Part shown: piece by piece, positions 21,482-30,268 of the stretch
Layout of the letters: the number at the start of each line of letters is the position of its first letter
Numbering within the stretch: position 1 is the first letter of the stretch
Assembly (NCBI GenBank): GCA_959023295.1
Contig: CAUFBM010000015.1
Location: forward strand, 1 to 58,831
Length of the DNA stretch: 58,831 nucleotides
Reading direction: 5' to 3'
Source of the DNA: an uncultured Collinsella sp.
Lineage (GTDB): Bacteria; Actinomycetota; Coriobacteriia; Coriobacteriales; Coriobacteriaceae
Translations under genes and position numbers: made by a program
Notes under the pieces: generated by a model
The model's database searches: none
What the model saw: the letters and a program-made list of their open reading frames with translations, nothing else
What the model was told of the DNA's origin: nothing

Positions 21482-21634
21482 GCATGTCGGATTCCCGGAC
21501 CGGGCGGCCTGCGGTTTAAGTTTGTCGCGAGTTCCGCACGAGCCGGAGGCCACTTAATGTGGCCTCCGTGCGAGCCAGGACTGTAGAGCAGCAAACTTAA
21601 ACCGCAGGCCGCCCGGCCCGGGAATCCGACATGC
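21482..21634 (+). repeat. Core-and-arms palindromic element, copy 2 (upstream of rpsL)
   Basis: Arms 21482-21524 and 21592-21634 are complementary at 42 of 43 positions. The core 21525-21591 holds GCGAGTTCCGCACGAGCC, a central hairpin GGAGGC-CACTTAATGTG-GCCTCC, and CAGGACTGTAGAGCAG. The core matches copies 1 and 3; the arms match neither. No T-run follows either arm. Confidence 0.88.
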
Positions 21635-21687
21635 GCACAGGAGGGGGATCCCTTTTGTGTAGGGTTTGCGGAAATATGCCAATTTTG

Positions 21688-21740
21688 GGATACGCCCGGC
21701 GGCGTGGTCTGTTGACGGCACAGCTAACGCCACGTATCCT
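21688..21740 (+). promoter_or_regulatory. rpsL promoter and adjacent GGATACGCCCG motif
   Basis: TTGACG (21712-21717), 17-bp spacer, TATCCT (21735-21740) form a good promoter. Just upstream, GGATACGCCCGGCGGCGTG (21688-21706) resembles the 25-bp motif found before rplC and rplB. Confidence 0.6.
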
Positions 21741-21833
21741 ATCGAACTGCGTGTTTCGTAGGGGGATGCTGACCCCTCGATTCAAGCCGTTGCACTTTAC
21801 AGAAAGCTGGAATCATTCGAGAAGGAGTACGCT

Positions 21834-22211
21834 TTGCCTACTATTAACCAGCTGGTTCGCCAGGGCCGTCGTTCCGTGCCCAAGAAGTCCAAGAACGCTG
21901 CTCTGCAGCACAACTCCCAGAAGCGCGGCGTGTGCACCCGCGTCTTCACCACGAGCCCCAAGAAGCCGAACTCGGCTCTTCGTAAGGTTGCCCGTGTTCG
22001 CCTTGTCAACGGCATCGAAGTTACTGCTTACATCCCGGGTGAGGGCCACAACCTGCAGGAGCACTCCATCGTGCTCGTCCGCGGCGGTCGTGTCCGTGAC
22101 CTCCCTGGTGTCCGTTATCACGTCATCCGTGGCGCCTACGACGCTGCTCCGGTCCAGAACCGTATGCAGGCCCGTTCCAAGTACGGTGCTAAGCGCCCCA
22201 AGGCTAAATAA
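21834..22211 (+). CDS. rpsL: 30S ribosomal protein S12
   Basis: Decoding-centre protein, 125 aa. The start is TTG at 21834, giving the family N-terminus MPTINQLVRQGR; GAAGGAG precedes it. K43 in TTSPKKPNSALRK is present. The second streptomycin-site residue, Lys88 in most bacteria (VKDLPGVRYH), is Arg88 here (VRDLPGVRYH, codon CGT). The same change selected in Mycobacterium tuberculosis gives streptomycin resistance. First gene of rpsL-rpsG-fusA-rpsJ. Confidence 0.97.
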   Translation: MPTINQLVRQGRRSVPKKSKNAALQHNSQKRGVCTRVFTTSPKKPNSALRKVARVRLVNGIEVTAYIPGEGHNLQEHSIVLVRGGRVRDLPGVRYHVIRGAYDAAPVQNRMQARSKYGAKRPKAK

Positions 22212-22284
22212 GCCAGATAACGTTTTGATACTTTCGTCGTGTGCCGCCTAAGCGCCGCACGGTAGACACTTAAGGAGATTTCAC

Positions 22285-22758
22285 ATGCCGCGTCGTGCAG
22301 CAGCTAATCGTCGTGAGGTTCAGCCTGACGCCGTTTACAACAACCGCCTGGTGACTCAGCTCATCAACAAGGTCCTTCTTGACGGCAAGAAGGCCACCGC
22401 TGAGCGCATCGTTTACACCGCTTTCGAGATCGTTGCCGAGAAGTCCGAGGGTGGCGACGCTCTCGCTACCTTCAAGAAAGCTATGGACAACGTCAAGCCC
22501 ACGCTCGAGGTTAAGCCCAAGCGTGTCGGTGGCGCTACCTATCAGGTCCCGATGGAGGTCAACTCCCGTCGTTCCACCGCTCTGGGTATCCGCTGGATCG
22601 TCAACTTCTCCCGCGCTCGCAAGGAGAAGACCATGGCCGAGCGTCTCGCCAACGAGATCCTCGACGCCTCCAACGGCCTGGGCGCTTCCGTCAAGAAGCG
22701 TGAGGACGTCTTCAAGATGGCCGAGGCCAACCGCGCGTTCTCTCACTATCGTTGGTAA
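22285..22758 (+). CDS. rpsG: 30S ribosomal protein S7
   Basis: Primary 16S rRNA-binding protein that nucleates the 30S head. N-terminus MPRRAAANRREVQPDAVY and the block KPTLEVKPKRVGGATYQVP are characteristic; WIVNFSRARKEKTMAERLANEI is the conserved C-terminal helical region. 157 aa. ATG after AAGGAGATTTCAC. 73 bp separate it from rpsL and 19 bp from fusA. Confidence 0.97.
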   Translation: MPRRAAANRREVQPDAVYNNRLVTQLINKVLLDGKKATAERIVYTAFEIVAEKSEGGDALATFKKAMDNVKPTLEVKPKRVGGATYQVPMEVNSRRSTALGIRWIVNFSRARKEKTMAERLANEILDASNGLGASVKKREDVFKMAEANRAFSHYRW

Positions 22759-22777
22759 GTTAAGGTAAGGAACTAAC

Positions 22778-24877
22778 ATGGCTAAGCCTAAGTACAAGCT
22801 TTCCGATACCCGTAACATCGGCATCATGGCCCACATCGATGCTGGTAAGACCACCACGACCGAGCGTATTCTTTACTACACCGGTAAGACCCACAAGATC
22901 GGTGAGGTCCATGAGGGCGCTGCCACCATGGACTGGATGGTTCAGGAGCAGGAGCGCGGCGTAACCATTACCTCCGCTGCTACCACGTGCTTCTGGAAGA
23001 AGGACGGTACCGACTACCGCATCCAGATCATCGACACCCCGGGCCACGTTGACTTCACCGCCGAGGTCGAGCGCTGCCTGCGCGTCCTCGATGGCGCTGT
23101 CGCCGTCTTCGACGCCGTTGCCGGCGTTCAGCCCCAGTCTGAGACCGTTTGGCGTCAGGCTTCTACCTTCAACGTCCCCCGCATCGCCTTCATCAACAAG
23201 TATGACCGCGTGGGCGCTGACTTCTTCAACGCTATCGAGACCATGAAGGATCGTCTCGACGCCAACGCCGTGGCCGCTCAGGTCCCGATGGGCGCCGAGG
23301 ACAACTTCTGGGGCGTTATCGACCTGGTCACCATGACCGCATGGGACTTCAAGGCCGACGACAAGGGCATGACCTACCCCGAGCCGATGGACGAGATCCC
23401 GGCTGAGTTTGCTGACATCGCTGCCACCAAGCGCGAGGAGCTCCTCGACGCTGCTGCCAGTTTTGACGACGAGCTCATGGAGAAGATCCTCATGGAGGAG
23501 GACTTCACCGTCGAGGAGCTCAAGGCTGCTCTGCGCAAGGGCGTTCTGGCCAACGAGCTCAACCTCGTCTTCGTGGGCTCCGCCTACAAGAACAAGGGCG
23601 TCCAGGAGCTGCTTGACGCTGTCGTTGACTACCTGCCCAGCCCGCTTGACGTCGAGGCCGTCACTGGTACCGATCCGGACACCGGCGAGGAGATCCAGCG
23701 TCATCCTTCCTTCGACGAGCCCTTCTCCGGCCTGGTCTTCAAGATCATGACCGACCCGTTCGTCGGTAAGCTCACCTACGTCCGTGTTTACTCCGGCCGC
23801 GCCGAGTCCGGCTCCTACGTGGTCAACGCTTCCAACGGTCAGCGCGAGCGCCTCGGCCGCATCCTCGAGATGAACGCCGCCGAGCGTATTGACCGTGACG
23901 ACGCTGCCGCCGGCGACATCGTCGCTTGCGTCGGCTTCAAGAACTCCACCACCGGTGACACCCTGTGCGAAGAGGGCAAGGAGATTGTTCTCGAGAAGAT
24001 CGAGTTCGCTAAGCCCGTTATCGACGTTGCCATCGAGCCCAAGACCAAGGCCGAGCAGGACAAGATGTCCCTGGCTCTGACCAAGCTCGCCGAGGAGGAC
24101 CCGACCTTCCAGGTGTCCACCAACCACGAGACCGGCCAGACCATCATCGCCGGCATGGGCGAGCTGCACCTCGAGATCATCGTTGACCGTCTGCTCCGTG
24201 AGTTCAAGGTTGACGCTAACGTTGGTAAGCCCCAGGTCGCCTACCGCGAGACCGCTGGTCACGACGTCGAGAAGGCTGAGGGCAAGTTCGTCCGTCAGTC
24301 CGGCGGTCGCGGTCAGTACGGCCACGCCGTCATCAAGCTCGAGAAGATGGAGGAGGGCTTCGGCTACGAGTTCGTCAACGCTATCGTCGGCGGCGTCGTG
24401 CCCAAGGAGTACATCCCGTCCATCGACAAGGGCATCCAGGAGGCCCTGAACACCGGTGTTATCGCCGGCTTCCCGGTCCTCGACGTCAAGGTCACCCTGT
24501 TCGACGGTTCTTACCACGAGGTCGACTCCTCCGAGGCCGCCTTCAAGATCGCCGGTTCCATGGCTATCAAGGACGCCCTCAAGAAGTCCGATCCGCAGCT
24601 GCTCGAGCCGATCATGGCTGTCGAGGTCGAGACCCCCGAGCAGTACATGGGCGACGTTATGGGCAACCTCTCCGGTCGCCGCGGCAAGATCGAGGGCATG
24701 GAGGATCGCAAGAACAGCAAGCTCATCCGTGCCAAGGTGCCGCTGGGCGAGATGTTCGGTTACGCTACCGACCTTCGCTCCCAGACCCAGGGCCGTGCAT
24801 CCTACACGATGCAGTTCGACTCTTATGAGCCCGCGCCCAAGTCCATTGTGGACGAGGTCATGAGCAAGAACGCCTAA
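22778..24877 (+). CDS. fusA: Translation elongation factor G
   Basis: Ribosomal translocation GTPase, 699 aa. G1 AHIDAGKTTTTERILYY near residue 17, switch II DTPGHVDF, G4 NKYD (NKxD form), and the domain IV/V blocks GRGQYGHAVIKLE and VPLGEMFGYATDLRSQTQGR are intact. One fusA is present, directly downstream of rpsG; tuf, which commonly follows, is missing, and rpsJ takes its place after 60 bp. Confidence 0.97.
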   Translation: MAKPKYKLSDTRNIGIMAHIDAGKTTTTERILYYTGKTHKIGEVHEGAATMDWMVQEQERGVTITSAATTCFWKKDGTDYRIQIIDTPGHVDFTAEVERCLRVLDGAVAVFDAVAGVQPQSETVWRQASTFNVPRIAFINKYDRVGADFFNAIETMKDRLDANAVAAQVPMGAEDNFWGVIDLVTMTAWDFKADDKGMTYPEPMDEIPAEFADIAATKREELLDAAASFDDELMEKILMEEDFTVEELKAALRKGVLANELNLVFVGSAYKNKGVQELLDAVVDYLPSPLDVEAVTGTDPDTGEEIQRHPSFDEPFSGLVFKIMTDPFVGKLTYVRVYSGRAESGSYVVNASNGQRERLGRILEMNAAERIDRDDAAAGDIVACVGFKNSTTGDTLCEEGKEIVLEKIEFAKPVIDVAIEPKTKAEQDKMSLALTKLAEEDPTFQVSTNHETGQTIIAGMGELHLEIIVDRLLREFKVDANVGKPQVAYRETAGHDVEKAEGKFVRQSGGRGQYGHAVIKLEKMEEGFGYEFVNAIVGGVVPKEYIPSIDKGIQEALNTGVIAGFPVLDVKVTLFDGSYHEVDSSEAAFKIAGSMAIKDALKKSDPQLLEPIMAVEVETPEQYMGDVMGNLSGRRGKIEGMEDRKNSKLIRAKVPLGEMFGYATDLRSQTQGRASYTMQFDSYEPAPKSIVDEVMSKNA

Positions 24878-24937
24878 GTTCGAGCTCCCTGTTACGTAAT
24901 CCGCGAGAGCATCTCTCGCACTCTTTGGAGGTTTAAG

Positions 24938-25246
24938 TTGGCTACCCAGAAGATCCGCATTCGCCTCAAGGGCTATGATCACGAGGTCGTCGATCAGTCC
25001 GCGAAGCTCATCGTCGAGACCGCTCAGAAGACCGGCGCTCGCGTTTCCGGTCCTGTCCCCCTGCCCACCGAGCGCAACCTGTACACGGTTATCCGCTCGC
25101 CGCACGTGAACAAGGACTCCCGTGAGCAGTTCGAGATGCGCACCCACAAGCGCCTCATCGACATCCTCGACCCCACCTCGGGCACCGTTGATTCGCTCAT
25201 GCGTCTCGACCTCCCCGCTGGCGTCGACATCGACATCAAGCTCTAA
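24938..25246 (+). CDS. rpsJ: 30S ribosomal protein S10
   Basis: 102 aa; KIRIRLKGYDHEVVDQSA and RTHKRLIDI are diagnostic. Start TTG at 24938 after TTTGGAGG. In most bacteria rpsJ begins the S10 operon directly before rplC; here it closes the str operon, with a terminator after it and rplC almost 14 kb away. Confidence 0.96.
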   Translation: MATQKIRIRLKGYDHEVVDQSAKLIVETAQKTGARVSGPVPLPTERNLYTVIRSPHVNKDSREQFEMRTHKRLIDILDPTSGTVDSLMRLDLPAGVDIDIKL

Positions 25247-25265
25247 GCGATATCGCTCATAGCTT

Positions 25266-25304
25266 AAAGGGCCCCGCTGCCGTTACGGTAGCGGGGCCCT
25301 TTTG
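25266..25304 (+). terminator. Terminator after rpsJ
   Basis: Long stem AAAGGGCCCCGCTGCCG/CGGTAGCGGGGCCCTTTT around a small loop, with T-rich tail and A-rich head, likely also usable by the convergent birA transcript. Confidence 0.88.
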
Positions 25305-25362
25305 TTTTGAGTTTAGATTTTGGGATAGCGAATTCGTCTGCCGAGCCGGCGGCTGCGGCGCC

Positions 25363-26139
25363 CTATTCGCTCAGGGGGCGCAAGGATGCTTCTTCGAAGT
25401 GGAAGACGCACAAGCCGCTCTCGGTCTCAATGCATGCGCGGCCGCAATCGTCGACCGTTCTAAATATGCCTCGTGCCAGCTCGTCTCCAGCGGGGGAGCG
25501 GGCGATAACGTGCTTCCCGATCCAATTGAGGTGAGCGATATATTCGTCGTGGACGGGCGCGAGCGGACCGGCGTCTTCTTCCTTGGCGTTGAGGCGCTCT
25601 GCCCAGCTATCTACAGCGTCTATAACTGCGTGATAGACCACATCGAGGAGCATGTCGACGGCGGGAACGCTCTCGTTGAGGTCCGAGAGGCCAATTGCCG
25701 CCAGGCCGCCATCGGGCACCTCTTGGGGCGTGTAGTTTACGTTGACACCAATGCCGCAGACGGCGAAAGGTTTGCCTTCGTTATCGCGTGCGGCCTCGAC
25801 CAGAATGCCGCCGAGCTTGCGTCCTCGCGCGACCAGGTCGTTGGGCCATTTGAGGCCAATCTCGTTTGCAAGACCCTGCTTTTCGAGTGCTTCGAGCACC
25901 GCTAGGCCGCTGACGGCGGCAAGACCAGAGTACTTTGCGGGATTAACGCATGGACGCAGGACAATCGAAAGCAATAGGTTGCCGGCGGTTGAATCCCACT
26001 TGTGGCCGCGCCGGCCGCGTCCTGCCGTTTGCGCGCGGGCGGCAAGTCCTGTGCCGTGCGGCGCACCCTGTTTTCCTGCCTCGAGCAGGTCATCGTTGGT
26101 CGATCCGGTTACGTCGACGATCGTTAATTTGGCATCCAT
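25363..26139 (-). CDS. birA: Biotin-[acetyl-CoA-carboxylase] ligase
   Basis: Attaches biotin to the AccB lysine. 258 aa, without the N-terminal DNA-binding domain of E. coli BirA, so group I and probably not a repressor. Motifs: GSTNDDL near the N-terminus, biotinyl-AMP loop AGRGRRGHKW, KWPNDL (catalytic Lys), GGILVE and GIGVNVNY. ATG at 26139 with GGAGGTAGC upstream. It is divergent from the fab-acc operon that encodes its substrate, sharing a 176-bp control region. Confidence 0.93.
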   Translation of the reverse strand: MDAKLTIVDVTGSTNDDLLEAGKQGAPHGTGLAARAQTAGRGRRGHKWDSTAGNLLLSIVLRPCVNPAKYSGLAAVSGLAVLEALEKQGLANEIGLKWPNDLVARGRKLGGILVEAARDNEGKPFAVCGIGVNVNYTPQEVPDGGLAAIGLSDLNESVPAVDMLLDVVYHAVIDAVDSWAERLNAKEEDAGPLAPVHDEYIAHLNWIGKHVIARSPAGDELARGIFRTVDDCGRACIETESGLCVFHFEEASLRPLSE

Positions 26140-26233
26140 AACGGCTGCTACCTCCTAAGTTAATAAGGCAATCGCGCAATGGTGTCGAGAGATAGACACA
26201 ATGTGAAGCCTTTGTCGCATTTGGACAATTTAA

Positions 26234-26299
26234 TGTTAACACGTCAACAACGACTGAAATGCGCTATCCTCTCTTGGTCGATGTAAACACGTCAACAAC
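26234..26299. promoter_or_regulatory. Two direct operator-like repeats before the fatty-acid operon
   Basis: TGTTAACACGTCAACAAC (26234-26251) and TGTAAACACGTCAACAAC (26282-26299) differ at one base and are 48 bp apart. Each contains an imperfect palindrome GTTAACACGTCAAC. A -10-like TATCCT (26265-26270) lies between them with no good -35, so a bound protein would overlap or flank RNA polymerase. Probable repressor sites for fabH and perhaps birA; the regulator is not in the window. Confidence 0.6.
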
Positions 26300-26315
26300 T
26301 CAAAGGAGGTTAGTG

Positions 26316-27275
26316 ATGGGTTTCACGATTCTTGGAACAGGCTCGGCGCTTCCTAAGCGCAGTGTTTCCAATGACGAGCTGTCTGAGTTCCTCGATACCT
26401 CGGATGAGTGGATTTTTACCCGCACCGGTATCAAGAGCCGCCATGTCTGCACCACCGAGTTACTTGACGACCTTGCTGTAGCGGCGAGCGAGCGGGCACT
26501 CCAGGTGTCCGGAATCGACGCGAGCCAGCTGGATCTGATCGTCTGCTCGACGACGACGGGTGACCACCTTGTTCCCGCTGAGGCGTGTGCCGTTGCTGAG
26601 CGACTAGGCGCGACGTGCCCTGCCTTCGATGTCTCGGCGGCCTGCGCCGGCTTCGTATTTGCGCTCGATGTCGCCGAGGGCTATATCGCCCGCGGCCGTG
26701 CCGAGCGCGTGCTTGTCGTTGCTGCCGAGCAGATGACGCGCGCGCTCGACTGGACCGACCGTGCCACCTGCGTGCTCTTTGGCGACGGCGCGGGCGCTGC
26801 AGTGATAGGGGCTGGGGGAGACAACCCCCTTGCCGTTGAGCTTTCGACGGCGCCCGACGTCGAGACGTTGCGCGTTCCCGGTCTGGTCGGCACCTCGCCG
26901 TTTAAGGACTCCGCAGATAGCGCGAGCGTGCTGTCCATGAATGGTCGCCGCGTGTTCAAGTTCGGCGTCAACGCCATCTGCGACACGGTCCATAAGCTTG
27001 CGAGCGATGCGGGCATTTCGGTCGAAGACATCGATCATTTTGTATTCCATCAGGCTAACGAACGAATCCTGAGTCAGGCGGTCAAGCGTCTCGGCGTGCC
27101 AGACGAGCGCGTGGTTCGAACGCTACGCGAGACCGGCAACATTTCGAGCGCCTGCATTCCCTTTGCGCTTGACCGGCTGGCACGTACCGACGCACTGAAT
27201 GAGGACGACACCATCGCCCTCGTTGGATTTGGCGCCGGCCTGGATATAGGTGGCTATCTGCTTCGTTGGAAGTAG
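26316..27275 (+). CDS. fabH: Beta-ketoacyl-ACP synthase III
   Basis: Condenses acetyl-CoA (or branched starters) with malonyl-ACP to start fatty-acid synthesis. Catalytic triad C110 (SAACAGF), H245 (FVFHQAN) and N275 (ETGNISS). 319 aa from ATG 26316, seven bases after AAAGGAGG; upstream in-frame codons run through the operator and are not coding. First gene of the fab-acc operon. Confidence 0.95.
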   Translation: MGFTILGTGSALPKRSVSNDELSEFLDTSDEWIFTRTGIKSRHVCTTELLDDLAVAASERALQVSGIDASQLDLIVCSTTTGDHLVPAEACAVAERLGATCPAFDVSAACAGFVFALDVAEGYIARGRAERVLVVAAEQMTRALDWTDRATCVLFGDGAGAAVIGAGGDNPLAVELSTAPDVETLRVPGLVGTSPFKDSADSASVLSMNGRRVFKFGVNAICDTVHKLASDAGISVEDIDHFVFHQANERILSQAVKRLGVPDERVVRTLRETGNISSACIPFALDRLARTDALNEDDTIALVGFGAGLDIGGYLLRWK

Positions 27276-27327
27276 TCGCACATAGGAAATAAAAACGCCC
27301 CTAGGGCACAAACAAAGGAGAACTACC

Positions 27328-27564
27328 ATGGCAGATCAGAAGACCTTCGAGCGCGTTTGCGACGTTATCCGCGAGACCGCCGGTCTTGACGATGTCGAGA
27401 TGAAGCCCGAGTCCACGCTCGAGGAGATTGGCCTCGACAGCCTGGGTACCGTCGAGATCCTCGTTGCCGTCGAGGACGAGTTTGGCATTGAGCTCGATAC
27501 CGAGGAGAACCCCAAGACGGTTGGCGAGTTCGTCGATACGGTCGAGGCGGCATTGGAGAAGTAG
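27328..27564 (+). CDS. acpP: Acyl carrier protein
   Basis: 78-aa acidic four-helix carrier; phosphopantetheine is attached to S38 in the motif GLDSLGTVE. Located between fabH and fabK, preceded by AAAGGAG. Its stop overlaps a possible GTG start of fabK. Confidence 0.96.
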   Translation: MADQKTFERVCDVIRETAGLDDVEMKPESTLEEIGLDSLGTVEILVAVEDEFGIELDTEENPKTVGEFVDTVEAALEK

Positions 27565-27566
27565 TG

Positions 27567-28511
27567 ATGCTCAAGTCTCCTCTCTGCGATTTGCTCGGCA
27601 TCGAAAAGCCCGTGTTCCAGGGTGGCATGGCCTGGATTGCCGACGCCTCGTTGGCATCTGCTGTGTCCGAGGCAGGCGGCTTAGGCATTATCGCGGCCAT
27701 GAATGCCGACGCAAACTGGCTGCGCGACCAGATTCATGAGCTGCGCGCCAAGACGGATAAGCCCTTTGGCGTCAACGTTATGCTCATGAGCCCGTTTGTC
27801 GACGAGGTCGCACAAGTGGTGATTGATGAGCAGGTGCCCGTAGTGGTGACCGGTGCCGGCAATCCCACCAAGTACATGAAGGCGTGGAACGAGGCTGGCA
27901 TCAAGGTCATCCCGGTCGTTGCTTCGGTGGCGTTGGCGCGCCTCGTGGCGCGTCGTGGAGCTACGGCGGTTGTTGCCGAGGGCACCGAATCGGGCGGCCA
28001 TATTGGCGAGACCTCGACGATGGCACTTGTCCCGCAGGTCGTCGATGCGGTCGATATTCCCGTGGTTGCGGCTGGCGGCATCGCCGATGGCCGCGGTGTG
28101 GCGGCCGCCTTTATGCTTGGCGCCGCTGGCGTCCAAGTGGGCACGCGTTTTCTCGTTGCCGATGAGTGCACCGTCTCCGAGCAATACAAAGAGCTGGTGC
28201 TCAAGGCGGGAGACACCTCGACGCGCGCGACTGGCCGTTCGACGGGACATCCGGTGCGTGCGCTTAAGAGCCCCTTCACCAATGCCTACGCCAAAAGTGA
28301 GGCGGCGGGCGTAAGTGTCGAGGAACTCGGGGCCATGGGCACGGGTGCCCTTCGCAAGGCCGCCAAGGACGGCAATTACGAAGAGGGTTCGTATCTGTGC
28401 GGACAGATTGCCGGCATGGTGAACGAGCGCCAGAGCGCGCGCGAAATCGTCGACGATCTGGTCGATGGCGCCGAGCACGTCCTGAAGGGTGCGTGCGCAT
28501 GGGTAGCGTAG
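27567..28511 (+). CDS. fabK: Enoyl-ACP reductase II (FMN-dependent)
   Basis: Last step of each elongation cycle. TIM-barrel flavoprotein of the nitronate-monooxygenase superfamily: VFQGGMAWIADASLA at the N-terminus, GTESGGHIGE phosphate/flavin loop, VAAGGIADGRGV and GVQVGTRFL. 314 aa. ATG at 27567 directly after the acpP stop. No fabI is seen, so elongation here would be insensitive to triclosan (known for FabK, inferred for this strain). Confidence 0.93.
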   Translation: MLKSPLCDLLGIEKPVFQGGMAWIADASLASAVSEAGGLGIIAAMNADANWLRDQIHELRAKTDKPFGVNVMLMSPFVDEVAQVVIDEQVPVVVTGAGNPTKYMKAWNEAGIKVIPVVASVALARLVARRGATAVVAEGTESGGHIGETSTMALVPQVVDAVDIPVVAAGGIADGRGVAAAFMLGAAGVQVGTRFLVADECTVSEQYKELVLKAGDTSTRATGRSTGHPVRALKSPFTNAYAKSEAAGVSVEELGAMGTGALRKAAKDGNYEEGSYLCGQIAGMVNERQSAREIVDDLVDGAEHVLKGACAWVA

Positions 28512-29425
28512 CGTTTCTGTTTGCCGGCCAGGGCGCCCAGCACCCCGCGATGGGTGTCGACCTCATCGAGGCATCGCCGGCAGCTACCGAGGTGTTCGCG
28601 ATCGCCGACGAGGTGCGTCCGGGAACCAGCGAGCAGTGCCGGAGCGCCTCCAAGGAGGAGCTCTCGCAGACCGAGAACACGCAGCCGTGCGTGTTCGTTC
28701 ACGACCTGGCAGCGGCTGCCGCCCTGCGCGAGCGCGGCGTGGTGCCTGCCGCCTGTGCGGGATTTTCGCTGGGCGAGGTCTCTGCGCTCACCTTTGCGGG
28801 GGCGTTCGATACGCGAGCGGGCTTTGAGCTCGTGTGCGAGCGCGCGGCGCTGATGGCCGCGGCTGCCGAGCGCCATCCGGGCGGCATGCGCGCCGTCATC
28901 AAGCTCGATGCGGCGCAAGTCGAGAACCTGACTGCGCAGGCCGGCGAGGACTGCTGGCCGGTCAACTACAACAGCCCGCAGCAGATGGTTGTGGCCGGAG
29001 CGCCCGAGGCGCTGCAGGCGCTCGACGACCTAGTAAAAGAGGCTGGCGGCCGCGCTATGAAAGTCGCGGTGTCGGGTGCATTTCATAGCCCCTATATGGC
29101 AGAGGCGACTGAGGGGCTGGCGACGTATATCCAAGACGGCCACGCGCCGTCTCCGCTGCTGATTCCGGTCATGGCAAACATGACGGCGGCGCCCTATCCG
29201 GCGGATCCGCGAGCAGCATCGGATGTCTTGGCCAACCAAGTGAGCCATGCCGTGCGCTGGGTCGACACGCTGCATGCTCTGCAGGATCAAGGCATCGACA
29301 CGTTTATTGAGGTTGGCCCTGGCAAAACGCTGTCCGGCCTGGTCAAGCGTACGTTGAGCGACGTTCGCGTGTATTCGTGCGAAACAGCCGAGCAGGTCGC
29401 AGCTATTGCCGACGAGCTCGCATAG
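28499..29425 (+). CDS. fabD: Malonyl-CoA:ACP transacylase
   Basis: Loads malonyl groups onto ACP. FLFAGQGAQ at the N-terminus, the nucleophile S90 in GFSLGEVSAL, and GAFHSPYM with the catalytic His. 308 aa from ATG 28499, which overlaps the fabK end by 13 bp and follows TGAAGGG. Upstream in-frame residues are Arg-rich translation of fabK sequence and are excluded. Confidence 0.94.
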   Translation: MGSVAFLFAGQGAQHPAMGVDLIEASPAATEVFAIADEVRPGTSEQCRSASKEELSQTENTQPCVFVHDLAAAAALRERGVVPAACAGFSLGEVSALTFAGAFDTRAGFELVCERAALMAAAAERHPGGMRAVIKLDAAQVENLTAQAGEDCWPVNYNSPQQMVVAGAPEALQALDDLVKEAGGRAMKVAVSGAFHSPYMAEATEGLATYIQDGHAPSPLLIPVMANMTAAPYPADPRAASDVLANQVSHAVRWVDTLHALQDQGIDTFIEVGPGKTLSGLVKRTLSDVRVYSCETAEQVAAIADELA

Positions 29426-29455
29426 CCCACAGGGCTGTAACCCGAAAGGAATGAC

Positions 29456-30229
29456 ATGGGCAACTTGAACAACGGCGCGCTCGAGCGCAACGATTCACGT
29501 CGCGTGGCACTGATCACGGGCGGCTCGCGTGGTATCGGCCGCGCTTGTGCGGTTGGCCTGGCGGAGGACGGCTTTGATATCGCCGTCGTCTATGCCGGTA
29601 GCGTCGATGCGGCGCGCGAGACGTGCGAAGCCTGCGAGGCCGCTGGTGCCACAGCTCGCGCGTATCAATGCGATGTGGCCGACCCCGATGCCGTCAATGC
29701 GTGCATCGAGGCCGTGTTCAACGACTTTGGTTCGATTTGGGCGCTCGTCAATAACGCCGGGATCACTCGCGATGGGCTGCTTATGCGCATGGGCGACGAT
29801 GCCTTCGATCGCGTGCTCGATGTCAATCTCAAGGGCACGTTCAATACAACACGCGCGCTCACCAAGACCTTTATGCGCCAGCGTGGCGGCTGCATCGTCA
29901 ATATGAGCTCGGTCGTGGGCCTGATGGGCAATGCCGGGCAGGCCAACTACGCTGCCTCCAAGGCGGGCGTGATTGGCCTGACCAAGGCAGTAGCGCGTGA
30001 GCTTGCGCCCCGCGGCGTACGAGTGAACGCAGTTGCCCCCGGGTTTGTCGAGACGGATATGACGGCAAAGCTCTCGGAGAAGGTTCGCGCGGCAACCGAG
30101 GAGCAGATTCCCCTAAAGCGTATGGCGCAGCCCGAGGAAGTGGCCGGCGTGGTGCGCTTTTTGGCGAGCGATGCGGCTGCCTACATTACGGGCGAGGTCG
30201 TACGCGTCGACGGCGGAATGGCGATGTAG
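29456..30229 (+). CDS. fabG: 3-oxoacyl-ACP reductase
   Basis: NADPH-dependent short-chain dehydrogenase, first reduction in the cycle. TGGSRGIG nucleotide-binding motif at 21-28, NNAG at 99-102, catalytic S152, Y165 and K169 (YAASK), and C-terminal GGMAM. 257 aa; a 14-residue polar leader precedes the family core. GAAAGGA before the ATG. Confidence 0.95.
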   Translation: MGNLNNGALERNDSRRVALITGGSRGIGRACAVGLAEDGFDIAVVYAGSVDAARETCEACEAAGATARAYQCDVADPDAVNACIEAVFNDFGSIWALVNNAGITRDGLLMRMGDDAFDRVLDVNLKGTFNTTRALTKTFMRQRGGCIVNMSSVVGLMGNAGQANYAASKAGVIGLTKAVARELAPRGVRVNAVAPGFVETDMTAKLSEKVRAATEEQIPLKRMAQPEEVAGVVRFLASDAAAYITGEVVRVDGGMAM

Positions 30230-30268
30230 AAACCAGAGCCACACAACGGCTTGGATGAGGAGACCATG

